Assembly (NCBI RefSeq): GCF_001905385.1 | Contig: NZ_LIPF01000001.1 | Coordinates: 238,765-302,764 of the forward strand | DNA: 64,000 bases | Direction: 5' to 3' | Source of the DNA: Streptomyces sp. CB02414 | GTDB taxonomy: Bacteria; Actinomycetota; Actinomycetes; Streptomycetales; Streptomycetaceae | Part shown: positions 11,852-20,932 of the stretch, one piece after another | Layout of the letters: each line of letters opens with the position of its first letter | Position numbering within the stretch: position 1 is the first letter of the stretch | Notes under the pieces: generated by a model | Told to the model about the DNA's origin: nothing | What the model saw: only the letters and a program-made list of their open reading frames with translations | The model's database searches: none | Made by a program: the position numbers and the translations under genes

Positions 11852-13288
11852 CTACTTGGGACTGTCGTCCTCGCCGATGTGGTGCACCCGCACCAGATTG
11901 GTCGTGCCCGACACCCCCGGCGGTGAGCCGGCCGTGATGACCACGACGTCGCCCTTCTCGCAGCGCCCGTAGCGCAGGAGCAGCTCGTCCACCTGGTCGA
12001 CCATCGCGTCCGTGGAGTCGGCGTGAGGGCCGAGGAAGGTTTCCACGCCCCAGGTCAGGCTGAGCTGGGAGCGGGTCGCCGGTTCGGGGGTGAAGGCGAG
12101 GAGGGGGATGGGTGAGCGGTAGCGGGAGAGGCGGCGGACGGTGTCGCCGGACTGGGTGAAGGCGACGAGGAACTTGGCGTCGAGGAAGTCGCCGATCTCA
12201 GCGGCCGCGCGGGCGACGGCGCCGCCCTGGGTGCGGGGCTTGTTGCGTTCGGTGAGGGGTGGCAGGCCCTTGGCGAGGATGTCCTCCTCGGCCGCTGCGA
12301 CGATCTTGGCCATGGTGCGGACCGTGTCGACAGCGTGCTTGCCGACGCTGGTCTCGCCGGAGAGCATCACCGCGTCGGTGCCGTCGATGACGGCGTTGGC
12401 GACGTCGGAGGCTTCGGCGCGGGTGGGGCGGGCGTTGTCGATCATGGAGTCGAGCATTTGGGTGGCGACGATGACGGGCTTGGCGTTGCGCTTGGCCAGT
12501 TTGATGGCGCGCTTTTGGACGATGGGGACCTGTTCGAGGGGCATTTCGACGCCGAGGTCGCCGCGGGCGACCATGATGCCGTCGAAGGCGGCGACGATGT
12601 CGTCGATGTTCTCGACGGCCTGGGGTTTTTCGACCTTGGCGATGACGGGGAGGCGGCGGCCTTCTTCGTCCATGATGCGGTGGACGTCGAGGACGTCGCG
12701 TCCGCTGCGGACGAAGGACAGGGCGATGACGTCGAAGCCGGCCCGGAGGGCCCAGCGGAGGTCGTCCTCGTCCTTTTTGGAGAGGGCTGGGACGGAGACG
12801 GCGACGCCGGGGAGGTTGAGGCCCTTGTGGTCGGAGACCATGCCCCCTTCGATCACCTTGGTGTGGACGCGGGGGCCGTCGATGTCGGTGACCTCGAGGC
12901 AGACCTTGCCGTCGTCGACGAGTACGCGCTCACCCGGCGTGACGTCGGCGGCGAGGCCGGCGTAGGTGGTGCCGCAGGTGTGGCGGTCGCCCTCCACGCC
13001 CTCCTCGACGGTGATGGTGAAGGTGTCGCCGCGTTCAAGGAGTACGGGTCCTTCGGTGAAGTGGCCGAGTCTGATCTTCGGGCCCTGAAGGTCGGCGAGG
13101 GCGCCGACGCTGCGGCCGGTTTCGTCGGCCGCTTTTCGGACACGCCGATAGCGCTCTTCGTGTTCGGCGTGGGTGCCGTGGCTGAAATTGAAGCGGGCGA
13201 TGTCCATTCCGGCGTCGACCAGGGCTTTGATCTGGTCGTACGAGTCGGTGGCGGGCCCCAGGGTACAAACGATCTTTGCTCGGCGCAT
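11852..13288 (-). CDS. pyk: Pyruvate kinase
   Basis: Glycolytic enzyme making pyruvate and ATP from phosphoenolpyruvate and ADP; 478 residues, the normal bacterial length. The N-terminus RRAKIVCTLGPATD, the catalytic-lysine region (VIAKVEKPQAVENID), the metal-binding MVARGDLGVEMP and the signature VIVATQMLDSMI are all present. The start is ATG at 13288. It converges on the HTH/LAGLIDADG gene with only two bases between the stop codons. Streptomyces usually carry two pyk genes; the other is not in this window. Confidence 0.96.
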   Translation of the reverse strand: MRRAKIVCTLGPATDSYDQIKALVDAGMDIARFNFSHGTHAEHEERYRRVRKAADETGRSVGALADLQGPKIRLGHFTEGPVLLERGDTFTITVEEGVEGDRHTCGTTYAGLAADVTPGERVLVDDGKVCLEVTDIDGPRVHTKVIEGGMVSDHKGLNLPGVAVSVPALSKKDEDDLRWALRAGFDVIALSFVRSGRDVLDVHRIMDEEGRRLPVIAKVEKPQAVENIDDIVAAFDGIMVARGDLGVEMPLEQVPIVQKRAIKLAKRNAKPVIVATQMLDSMIDNARPTRAEASDVANAVIDGTDAVMLSGETSVGKHAVDTVRTMAKIVAAAEEDILAKGLPPLTERNKPRTQGGAVARAAAEIGDFLDAKFLVAFTQSGDTVRRLSRYRSPIPLLAFTPEPATRSQLSLTWGVETFLGPHADSTDAMVDQVDELLLRYGRCEKGDVVVITAGSPPGVSGTTNLVRVHHIGEDDSPK

Positions 13289-13338
13289 GTGTCGAGCCTA
13301 TGACTTACTGCCGGGTAGCGAATTGGCCACGCATGACC

Positions 13339-13356
13339 ACTCAACAACCGTTGAGT
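13339..13356. promoter_or_regulatory. Perfect inverted repeat upstream of pyk (candidate operator)
   Basis: ACTCAAC-N4-GTTGAGT lies 51-68 bp upstream of the pyk start in the region shared with the divergent 5'-nucleotidase gene. A related half-site, GTTGAA, occurs at about 13375. The symmetry suits a dimeric repressor or activator. No regulator is encoded next to it. Confidence 0.4.
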
Positions 13357-13428
13357 AAAGGGTTATTGACAAGTGTTGAATTGTGCGGCCGTCCGCTCCG
13401 ATGAGCACGTGACCTGGCCTCCACCCCC

Positions 13429-13456
13429 TTGACAGGGGGCATGTTCAGGACAGAAT
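13429..13456 (+). promoter_or_regulatory. Probable vegetative promoter for the 5'-nucleotidase gene
   Basis: TTGACA at 13429-13434 and CAGAAT at 13451-13456 are separated by 16 bases. That gives a perfect -35 and a reasonable -10, placed about 50 bp before the start codon at 13509. Confidence 0.55.
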
Positions 13457-13508
13457 CTACGCGCGTTGCCGACTCGTGCACGGGTCACTGAACCGAGGAG
13501 AGCCAGCC

Positions 13509-15323
13509 ATGCCGTTGAACCGCCGGAAGTTCCTGAGCAGGTCCGCAGTGACGGGGGCGGGTGTCGCGCTGGCCGGTGCGGCGGCGGCTCCGGCGGCCGA
13601 GGCGGCCCCGGTCGACAAGGGTCACAAGGGCCGTCGGAAGCCGAAGCGCTACGCCCTGACGATCCTCGGCACCACCGACCTGCACGGGCACGTCTTCAAC
13701 TGGGACTACTTCAAGGACGCCGAGTACGCCGACTCGGCGGGCAACGCGCAGGGCCTGGCGCGTGTCTCGACGCTGGTGAACCAGGTCCGGGAGGAGAAGG
13801 GCCGCGGCAACACGCTGCTGCTGGACGCGGGTGACACCATCCAGGGCACCCCGCTGACGTACTACTACGCCAAGGTCGATCCGATCACCGCGAAGGGTGG
13901 TCCGGTGCATCCGATGGCGCAGGCGATGAACGCGATCGGGTACGACGCGGTGGCGCTCGGGAATCACGAGTTCAACTACGGCATCGAGACGCTGCGCAAG
14001 TTCGAGGAGCAGTGCGATTTCCCGCTGCTGGGTGCGAACGCGGTGGACGCGAAGACGCTGCGGCCGGCTTTTCCGCCGTACTTCATGAAGACGTTCCGGG
14101 TGAAGGGGGCGCCGCCGGTGAAGGTGGCGGTGCTGGGGTTGACGAATCCGGGTATCGCGATCTGGGACAAGGCGTACGTGCAGGGGAAGCTGGCGTTCCC
14201 GGGTCTTGAGGAGCAGGCGGCCAAGTGGGTGCCGAAGCTGCGTTCGATGGGTGCGGACGTGGTGGTGGTGTCGGCGCACTCGGGGTCGTCGGGTACGTCG
14301 TCGTACGGTGATCAGCTTCCGTATGTGGAGAACGCGGCGGCGAATGTGGCGCGGCTGGTGCCGGGGATCGACGCGATCCTCGTCGGGCACGCGCACCAGG
14401 AGATCGCGGAGCTGAAGGTCGTCAACGAGGAGACCGGGAAGACGGTGGTGCTGTCGGAGCCACTGTGTTACGCCGAGCGGCTGACTCTGTTCGATGTCGA
14501 GTTGTTCTTCGAGCGGGGCCGGTGGCAGGTGGAGTCGGTGCGGGCGTCGCTGCGGGATTCGGCCACGGTCGAGGACGATCCCGCGATCACGAGACTGCTG
14601 ACGGACGAGCACGAGAAGGTCGTGGCGTACGTCAATCAGGTGGTCGGTACGGCGACGGAGACGTTGACGACGGTGGAGGCGCGGTACAAGGACGCGCCGA
14701 TCATCGATCTGATCACCAAGGTGCAGGAGGACGTGGTCAGGGAGGCGCTGGCGGGTACGGAGTTTGCGTCGCTGCCGGTTCTCGCGCAGGCGTCGCCGTT
14801 CTCGCGGACTTCGGAGATTCCGGCGGGTGAGGTGACGATCCGGGATCTGTCGAGTCTGTACGTGTACGACAACACGCTGGTGGCGAAGTTGATGACGGGT
14901 GCGCAGTTGCGGGCGTACCTGGAGTATTCGGCGGAGTACTACGTGCGGACGGCGGCGGGGGCGCCGGTGGACGTGGCGAAGCTGACGAATGCGAACGGTC
15001 GTCCGGACTACAACTACGACTATGTGTCGGGGCTGACGTACGAGATCGATGTCGCGCAGGCGCCCGGTTCGCGGATCAGGAATCTGGCGTACGGGGGTGT
15101 GCCGTTGGTGGACGGCGCGGAGTTCGTGCTGGCGGTGAACAACTACCGGGCCAACGGTGGTGGTGCGTTTCCGCATGTGGCGTCGGCCCGGGAGTTGTGG
15201 TCGGAGTCGACGGAGATCCGTACGCGGATCGCCGAGTGGGTGACGGCGAAGGGTGTGCTGGATCCGGCGGACTTCGCGTCGGTGGACTGGCGGTTGACGC
15301 GGGAGGGTGTGCCGGTGTTCTGA
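13509..15323 (+). CDS. Tat-exported 5'-nucleotidase / 2',3'-cyclic-nucleotide phosphodiesterase
   Basis: Secreted metallophosphoesterase of 604 residues that should release phosphate and nucleosides from nucleotides outside the cell. The ATG at 13509 follows GAGGAGAG and opens a twin-arginine signal (NRRKFLSRSAVTGAGVAL). The calcineurin-like domain shows TDLHGH, LLDAGDTIQGTPL, LGNHEFNYG, VVSAHSG and GHAHQEI, the full set of metal ligands. The C-terminal half is the 5'-nucleotidase substrate-binding domain (LPVLAQASPFSRTSEIP). It ends 28 bp before a convergent gene. Confidence 0.93.
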   Translation: MPLNRRKFLSRSAVTGAGVALAGAAAAPAAEAAPVDKGHKGRRKPKRYALTILGTTDLHGHVFNWDYFKDAEYADSAGNAQGLARVSTLVNQVREEKGRGNTLLLDAGDTIQGTPLTYYYAKVDPITAKGGPVHPMAQAMNAIGYDAVALGNHEFNYGIETLRKFEEQCDFPLLGANAVDAKTLRPAFPPYFMKTFRVKGAPPVKVAVLGLTNPGIAIWDKAYVQGKLAFPGLEEQAAKWVPKLRSMGADVVVVSAHSGSSGTSSYGDQLPYVENAAANVARLVPGIDAILVGHAHQEIAELKVVNEETGKTVVLSEPLCYAERLTLFDVELFFERGRWQVESVRASLRDSATVEDDPAITRLLTDEHEKVVAYVNQVVGTATETLTTVEARYKDAPIIDLITKVQEDVVREALAGTEFASLPVLAQASPFSRTSEIPAGEVTIRDLSSLYVYDNTLVAKLMTGAQLRAYLEYSAEYYVRTAAGAPVDVAKLTNANGRPDYNYDYVSGLTYEIDVAQAPGSRIRNLAYGGVPLVDGAEFVLAVNNYRANGGGAFPHVASARELWSESTEIRTRIAEWVTAKGVLDPADFASVDWRLTREGVPVF

Positions 15324-15351
15324 GTTCGGTGTTTCTGGGGGTGGTGCGGCC

Positions 15352-16764
15352 TCAGATTCCTTCCACCAGCGGGGTGAGTGTCCGGTGGTCGCGTGCGGAG
15401 GGGATCTGGGGCTGTGCGTTTTCCAGGCCGAAGGTGGTGAAGGCGGTGCGGGTGGGGAGGGGGTAGGGGTTTCGGCCGGTGAGGTCGTTGAGGATGGTGG
15501 CGCTGCGCCAGGCGGCGAGGCCGAGGTCGGGTGTGCCGACGCCGTGGGTGTGGGTTTCGGCGTTCTGGCAGTAGACGTGGCCGGTGACGGAGGGGTCGAG
15601 GCGGAGTCGGAAGCGTTCGTCGATGCGGGGGCGTTCGTGGCTGTCGCGGCGCATGTAGGGGTCGAGTCCGGCGAGGATGCGGCTGAGGGGGCGTTCGCGG
15701 TAGCCGGTGGCGAGGACGACGGCGTCGGTGGTGAGGCGGGTGCGGGTTTTCTGCTGGTCGTGTTCGAGGTGGAGTTCGATTTTGGTGGTGGCGATGCGTC
15801 CGGCGGTGCGGACGTGGACGCCGGGGGTGAGGACGGTGTCGGGCCAGCCGCCGTCGAGGGTGCGGCGGTAGAGCTCGTCGTGGATGGCGGCGGTGGTGTC
15901 GGCGTCGATGCCTTTGTGGAGTTGCCATTGGGAGGCGATGAGGCGGTCGCGGACGGGTTCGGTGAGGGCGTGGAAGTAGCGGGTGTAGTCGGGGGTGAAG
16001 TGTTCGAGGCCGAGTTTGGAGTACTCCATGGGGGCGAGGGCTTCGGTGCGGCCCAGCCAGTGGAGTTGTTCGCGGCCGGCGGGGCGGTGGCGTAGGAGGT
16101 CGAGGAAGATTTCGGCGCCTGACTGGCCGGTGCCGATGACGGTGACGTGTCCGGCGGTGAGGAGGGTGTCGCGGTGCTGTAGGTAGTCGGCGGCGTGGAG
16201 GACGGGGACGCCGGGGGTGTCGACGAGGGGTCTGAGGGGGTCGGGGACGTGGGGTTCGGTGCCGATGCCGAGGACGACGTTGCGGGTGTGGGTGCGGCCG
16301 AGGGCTTCGGCTTCGCCGTCGGTGCCGAGTTGGGTGTAGTCGACTTCGAAGAGGTGTCGTTCGGGGTTCCAGCGGACGGCGTCGACCTGGTGGTGGAAGT
16401 GGAGGGTGGGGAGGTTGTCGGCGACCCAGCGGCAGTAGGCGTCGTATTCGGCGCGCTGGATGTGGAAGCGCTCGGCGAAGTAGAAGGGGAAGAGGCGTTC
16501 GCGGGTTTTGAGGTGGTTGAGGAAGGTCCAGGGGCTGGCGGGGTCGGCGAGGGTGACGAGGTCGGCGAGGAAGGGGACTTGGATGCGGGCGCCGTCGATG
16601 AGGAGGCCGGGGTGCCAGTGGAAGGTGGGGCGCTGGTCGTAGAAGGCGGTGTCGAGTTCGGTGAGGGGGTCGGCGAGGGCGGCGAGGGAGAGGTTGAAGG
16701 GGCCGATGCCGATGCCGACGAGGTCGCGGGGGGTTTCGGGGGTGTGGTGGGTGGGGGTGGTCAT
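15352..16764 (-). CDS. Lysine/ornithine/diamine N-monooxygenase (DesB-like paralogue)
   Basis: FAD- and NADPH-dependent N-hydroxylase of the siderophore-biosynthesis family, 470 residues. The FAD motif GIGIGPFNLSLAAL, the NADPH motif VIGTGQSGAEIF and the C-terminal ATGY motif (VVLATGYRERPL) are intact. Its ATG overlaps the stop of the upstream PLP decarboxylase gene (16761-16764), so the pair should make an N-hydroxylated diamine, as DesA/DesB do when making N-hydroxycadaverine. Unlike desferrioxamine loci, no acyltransferase (DesC) or NIS synthetase (DesD) is nearby. No iron-box sequence is seen upstream. Confidence 0.88.
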   Translation of the reverse strand: MTTPTHHTPETPRDLVGIGIGPFNLSLAALADPLTELDTAFYDQRPTFHWHPGLLIDGARIQVPFLADLVTLADPASPWTFLNHLKTRERLFPFYFAERFHIQRAEYDAYCRWVADNLPTLHFHHQVDAVRWNPERHLFEVDYTQLGTDGEAEALGRTHTRNVVLGIGTEPHVPDPLRPLVDTPGVPVLHAADYLQHRDTLLTAGHVTVIGTGQSGAEIFLDLLRHRPAGREQLHWLGRTEALAPMEYSKLGLEHFTPDYTRYFHALTEPVRDRLIASQWQLHKGIDADTTAAIHDELYRRTLDGGWPDTVLTPGVHVRTAGRIATTKIELHLEHDQQKTRTRLTTDAVVLATGYRERPLSRILAGLDPYMRRDSHERPRIDERFRLRLDPSVTGHVYCQNAETHTHGVGTPDLGLAAWRSATILNDLTGRNPYPLPTRTAFTTFGLENAQPQIPSARDHRTLTPLVEGI

Positions 16765-18131
16765 CGCTCGGTGGGTCCTTCCAGGGCGTTTTCGACGTGG
16801 GTGAGGAGGGTGGTGAGGTCGTCGGGCCGGGTGTGGGGGTTGAGGAGGGTGGCTTTGAGCCAGAGGCGGCCGTCGGTGCGGGCGCGGCCGAGGACGGCGG
16901 TGCCGGTGGTGAGGAGGGTGCGGCGGGCGGCGGCGACGGTGGTGTCGGTGGCGTGGGCGGGCCGGAACAGGACGGTGCTGATGGTGGGTGGGGCGTGCAG
17001 TTCGAACCGGGGGTGGGTGTCGACGAGGGTGGCGAAGTCCTGGGCGAGGGCGCAGACCTGGTCGATGAGCGCGCCGAGTCCGCTGCGGCCGAGGGTGCGC
17101 AGGGTGACGGCGATTTTGAGGATGTCGGGGCGGCGGCTGGTGCGGGTTGAGCGGCTGAGGAGGTCGGGGAGGCCTGCGTCGGTGTCGTCGTCGGCGTTGA
17201 GGTAGTCGGCGTGGTGGTGGAGGGCGGTGAGGTCGTCGGGGTTCTTGATGGTGAGGAGGCCGGCGGCGATGGGTTGCCAGCCGAGTTTGTGGAGGTCGAG
17301 GGCGGTGGTGTCGGCGGCTTCGAGTCCGGTGAGTTTGGTGCGGTGCCGTTCGCTGAAGAGGAGTGCTCCGCCGTAGGCGGCGTCGATGTGGAGGCGGGCG
17401 TGGTGGGCGGTGCAGCGGGCGGCGATGTCGGGGAGTGGGTCGATGAGGCCGGTGTCGGTGGTGCCGGCGGTGGCGACGACGAGGTGGGGTCCGGGGATGT
17501 GGGTGAGGGCTTCGTCGAGGGCGGCGGGGTCGAGGGTGCCGTTCGGGGCGGGGACGGTGACGGGGTCGGGGAGGCCGAGGAGCCAGGCGGCGCGGGGTAC
17601 GGAGTGGTGGGCGTTGGCGCCGTGGACGAGGCGTAGGCCGGCGCCGTGTCGCTCGCGGGCGAGGAGGGCGGCGAGCTGGTTGGACTCGGTGCCGCCGGTG
17701 GTGACCAGGGCGTCGGTGGCGCCGGTTTCGTGGGCGAGGGCGCGGGTGACGAGGGCTTCGAGGGCGGTGGCGGCGGGGGCCTGGTCCCAGGAGTCGAGGG
17801 AGGGGTTGAGGGCGCTGGCGGCGAGGTCGGCGGCGGTGGCGACGGCGAGGGGTGGGCCGTGGAGGTGGGCGGCGCAGTGGGGGTGGGCGGGGTCTGCGGT
17901 GCCTTCGGCGAGTGCGGTGACGAGGGTGTGGAGGGCGTGGGGGTCGCCGTGGTCGGGGAGGATGTGACCGGCTGCGGCGGTGATGCGGGCGGTGACGGTG
18001 TCGGGGCCGCCGGTGGGCAGGGGGCCGCGGCGTGCGGCGGTGCCGGTGCGCAGGGCGTCGAGCACGGTGTCGAGCAGGGGCCGCAGGGTGTCGGGGCCGT
18101 GCGGGCCCGAGGCGAGGGGCGGCTGGCCCAT
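16761..18131 (-). CDS. PLP-dependent amino-acid decarboxylase (DesA-like paralogue)
   Basis: Group II pyridoxal-phosphate decarboxylase, 456 residues. The family motifs are LNPSLDSWDQAP, TTGGTESNQLAALLARE, HIDAAYGGALLF (the PLP-ring aspartate) and DLHKLGWQP with the Schiff-base lysine. Relatives decarboxylate lysine, ornithine or 2,4-diaminobutyrate; the sequence alone does not decide between them. It is first in a two-gene unit with the N-monooxygenase. Third positions are almost entirely G or C. Confidence 0.87.
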   Translation of the reverse strand: MGQPPLASGPHGPDTLRPLLDTVLDALRTGTAARRGPLPTGGPDTVTARITAAAGHILPDHGDPHALHTLVTALAEGTADPAHPHCAAHLHGPPLAVATAADLAASALNPSLDSWDQAPAATALEALVTRALAHETGATDALVTTGGTESNQLAALLARERHGAGLRLVHGANAHHSVPRAAWLLGLPDPVTVPAPNGTLDPAALDEALTHIPGPHLVVATAGTTDTGLIDPLPDIAARCTAHHARLHIDAAYGGALLFSERHRTKLTGLEAADTTALDLHKLGWQPIAAGLLTIKNPDDLTALHHHADYLNADDDTDAGLPDLLSRSTRTSRRPDILKIAVTLRTLGRSGLGALIDQVCALAQDFATLVDTHPRFELHAPPTISTVLFRPAHATDTTVAAARRTLLTTGTAVLGRARTDGRLWLKATLLNPHTRPDDLTTLLTHVENALEGPTER

Positions 18132-18234
18132 GGGCTGTCCTCCGGGCGCGGGGACTGGGGGTTACAGCTTGGACGTGGTGGCGTCCGTGCGCCCGGACAG
18201 CTCAACGATCACAACCCGAAAGGGGTATTCGTGG

Positions 18235-18269
18235 GGCCGGTTCCCGTGTCGCGGGGTGGGGAACCGGCC
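18235..18269 (-). terminator. Hairpin downstream of pepN
   Basis: An 11-bp perfect inverted repeat (GGCCGGTTCCC and its complement, 13-base loop) lies 36 bp beyond the aminopeptidase stop and ~100 bp upstream of the decarboxylase start. It probably separates the two transcription units. Between it and the pepN stop are three near-identical 10-mers (GTCAGTCGGC, GTCAGTCAGC, GTCAGTCGGC at 18279, 18290 and 18304). Confidence 0.6.
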
Positions 18270-18304
18270 GTGTCCGTCGTCAGTCGGCCGTCAGTCAGCG
18301 GTCG

Positions 18305-20812
18305 TCAGTCGGCGGCCGATTCCCGTACGCGCAGTGCGCGGGCGAGGTCGTCGAGCTGGTCGGTGAGTTTGCGGCGCAGGGCGGGGATGGGGTCGGCGTC
18401 GTCGAGGCATTCCTGGCCGAGGCGCAGGGTGTCGGGGTCGATGGCGTGGGCGGGGAAGGCCCAGCGGCCGGCGGCGTCGGCGATGGCGGGGCCGCGGCGG
18501 GCGGCGACGGCGACTGCTTCGGCGTAGTAGCGGGGGACGTAGTCGTGTACGAGGTCGGTCTGTTCGGGTTGCCAGAAGCCTTGGGCGGTGGCGGTGAACA
18601 GGTAGTTGGAGAGGTCGTCGGTGGCGAACATCGCTTCCCAGGCGCGCTGTTTGGCTTCGGGGTCGGGGAGGGCGGCGCGGCAGCGGGCGGCGCCTTCCTG
18701 GCCGGTGGCGCTGGGGTCGGTGGCGAGTTCGGCGGCGATGGCGGTTTCGTCGGTGGCGCCGAGGACGGCGAGGCGGGTGAGGATGCGCCAGCGCAGTTCG
18801 GGGTCGAGTTCGGGGCCGCCGGGGACGGTGCCGTCGGCGAGCCAGGCGGCGATGGTGTCGGGGTGGGCGGCGGTGGCGATGCGGTGGCGTACGGCGATGA
18901 GGCGCAGGCCGGGGTGGTCGCCGTCCTCGGTGCGGCGGATGAGGTCGCGGCAGAGGTCGGTGAGGGTGGTGAGGGCGGCGGGCCGCTGTTGGGGGGTGAC
19001 GTAGCGGTCGGCGACCTGGGTGCCGGCGAAGGTGAGGACGCCGTCGACGAGGGCGAGGTCGGTTTCGTGGGGGAGGTGGGTGCGGGCGATGTCGAGGTAG
19101 TCGGTGGGGGCGAGTTCGCCGTCGCGTACGGCGTCGCGCAGGGCGTTCCAGACGACGGCGCGGGTGAGGGGGTCGGGGAGGCCGGAGAGTCCGGTGCGCA
19201 GGGTGTGGAAGGAGTCGGTGTCGAAGCGGATCTTGGCGTAGGTGAGGTCGCCGTCGTTGAGGACGGTGAGGGCGGGGCGTTTGCCGATGGGCAGGGGTTG
19301 GTTCTGCGGGATGTCGATGTCGAGGCGGCGGCGGAGGGTGAGGCGGCCTTCGTCGGTGAGGTCGCGGTCGTAGAGGCCGGCGGCGATGCGGTGGGGGCGG
19401 CTGCCGGTGTGGTCGACGGTGAGGGCGCGGTCGCCGTTGTCGCCGGTGATGCGGGGGGTGAGGGTGTCGACGCCGGTGGTGCGCAGCCAGGCGTCGGCCC
19501 AGGCGTGGACGTCGCGGTCGGTGGCGGCGGCGAGGGAGTCGATGAAGTCGGCGAGGGTGGCGTTGGCGAACTTGTGGCGTTCGAAGTGGGTGTTGATGCC
19601 GGCGAGGAAGTCTTTCTCGCCGAGCCAGGTGACGAGTTGGCGCAGGGCGGAGGCGCCCTTGGCGTAGGAGATGCCGTCGAAGTTGAGGAGGGCGGAGGCG
19701 GTGTCGGGGACGTTTTCGGGGGCGACGGGGTGGGTGGAGGGGCGCTGGTCGGCGTCGTAGCCCCAGGGTTTGCGGGTGACGCCGAAGTCGGTCCAGGTGT
19801 GGGTGAAGCGGGTGGCTTCGGCGGTGGTCTGGTAGCCCATGTATTCGGCGAAGGACTCGTTGAGCCAGATGTCGTCCCACCACTTGAGGGTGACGAGGTC
19901 GCCGAACCACATGTGGGCCATTTCGTGGGCGATGACCATGGCGCGGGTCTGGCGCTGGGTGTCGGTGACGGCGGAGCGGAAGACGAATTCGTCGCGGAAG
20001 GTGACGAGGCCGGGGTTCTCCATGGCGCCGGCGTTGAATTCGGGGACGAACGCCTGGTCGTAGGAGTCGAAGGGGTAGGGCTCGGTGAACTTTTCGTGGT
20101 AGCGGTCGTAGCAGCTGCGGGTGATGTCGAGGAGTTCGTCGGCGTCGGCGTCGAGGTGGGGGGCGAGGGAGCGGCGGCAGTGGATGCCGAAGGGCAGGCC
20201 GCGGTGTTCGGTGCGTACGGAGTGCCAGGGGCCGGCGGCGACGGCGACGAGGTAGGTGGAGATGCGGGGGGTGGTGGCAGCTTTCCAGTGGCCGTCGCCG
20301 GTGTGTTCGGTGGTGCCGTTGGCGAGGACGGTCCAGCCTACGGGGGCGGTGACGGTGAGGTCGAAGGCGGCTTTGAGGTCGGGCTGGTCGAAGGCGGCGA
20401 AGACGCGCTGGACGTCGTCGAGGAAGAGCTGGGTGTAGACGTAGGTCTCGCCGTCGGCGGGGTCGGTGAAGCGGTGCATGCCTTCGCCGGTGCGGGAGTA
20501 GCGCATGGCGGCGTCGACGCGCAGTTCGTGCTCGCCGGGGGTGAGGTCCTTGAGGGCGAGCCGGTTGTCGTCGAGGGCGGCGGGGTCGAGGGGGTGTCCG
20601 TCCAGGGTGACGGTGCGCAGCTCGGCGGGCTTGACCTCGACGAAGGTGTCCGTGGTGGGGGTCGCGTCGCGCACGGTGAAGCGGATGACGGTGCGGGAGT
20701 CGAAGGTGTCGTCGCCACGGGTCAGATCGAGGTCGATCGTGTAGTGGTGGACGTCGAGGAGGCTGGCACGGGTCTGCGCTTCGTCGCGCGTGAGTACGGA
20801 CATGGACGCCAT
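18305..20812 (-). CDS. pepN: Aminopeptidase N (M1 family)
   Basis: Zinc metallopeptidase of 835 residues that removes N-terminal residues from peptides. The exopeptidase motif GAMENPG and the zinc-binding HEMAHMWFGDLVT with the third ligand in WLNESFAEYMG are intact. A long C-terminal ERAP1-like helical domain follows (WQPEQTDLVHDYVPRYYAEAV). Length agrees with actinobacterial PepN. The start at 20812 (MASMSVLT) is preceded by CAGGCAGC; an alternative ATG at 20803 would remove three residues. Confidence 0.95.
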   Translation of the reverse strand: MASMSVLTRDEAQTRASLLDVHHYTIDLDLTRGDDTFDSRTVIRFTVRDATPTTDTFVEVKPAELRTVTLDGHPLDPAALDDNRLALKDLTPGEHELRVDAAMRYSRTGEGMHRFTDPADGETYVYTQLFLDDVQRVFAAFDQPDLKAAFDLTVTAPVGWTVLANGTTEHTGDGHWKAATTPRISTYLVAVAAGPWHSVRTEHRGLPFGIHCRRSLAPHLDADADELLDITRSCYDRYHEKFTEPYPFDSYDQAFVPEFNAGAMENPGLVTFRDEFVFRSAVTDTQRQTRAMVIAHEMAHMWFGDLVTLKWWDDIWLNESFAEYMGYQTTAEATRFTHTWTDFGVTRKPWGYDADQRPSTHPVAPENVPDTASALLNFDGISYAKGASALRQLVTWLGEKDFLAGINTHFERHKFANATLADFIDSLAAATDRDVHAWADAWLRTTGVDTLTPRITGDNGDRALTVDHTGSRPHRIAAGLYDRDLTDEGRLTLRRRLDIDIPQNQPLPIGKRPALTVLNDGDLTYAKIRFDTDSFHTLRTGLSGLPDPLTRAVVWNALRDAVRDGELAPTDYLDIARTHLPHETDLALVDGVLTFAGTQVADRYVTPQQRPAALTTLTDLCRDLIRRTEDGDHPGLRLIAVRHRIATAAHPDTIAAWLADGTVPGGPELDPELRWRILTRLAVLGATDETAIAAELATDPSATGQEGAARCRAALPDPEAKQRAWEAMFATDDLSNYLFTATAQGFWQPEQTDLVHDYVPRYYAEAVAVAARRGPAIADAAGRWAFPAHAIDPDTLRLGQECLDDADPIPALRRKLTDQLDDLARALRVRESAAD

Positions 20813-20891
20813 GCTGCCTGATGGTGTGGGCAGGGCACAGGGGCGGTTCGGTACGCGGGGTATGTCCGGTCCGTTGTGGGGGTGCCGCGCT

Positions 20892-20923
20892 CCCCGGCGT
20901 GCGCCCCCGAGGGGGCGCCGGGG
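20892..20923 (-). terminator. Terminator hairpin after chorismate mutase
   Basis: CCCCGGCG at 20892 pairs with CGCCGGGG ending at 20923, and GCGCCCCC/GGGGGCGC lies nested within the arms as an alternative pairing. It begins 10 bp beyond the chorismate mutase stop on the minus strand. Confidence 0.6.
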
Positions 20924-20932
20924 TCGGGGTGG

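Noticed and set aside
18132..18304. Iron-box (DmdR/IdeR site) upstream of the DesA-like gene
   Set aside because: No TTAGGTTAGGCT-like sequence occurs here; the only structure is a hairpin and three short direct repeats.
18032..20821. 929-codon plus-strand frame across pepN
   Set aside because: The minus-strand protein has full M1 aminopeptidase motifs. The plus frame is low-complexity Gly/Val/Glu, as expected from high GC3.
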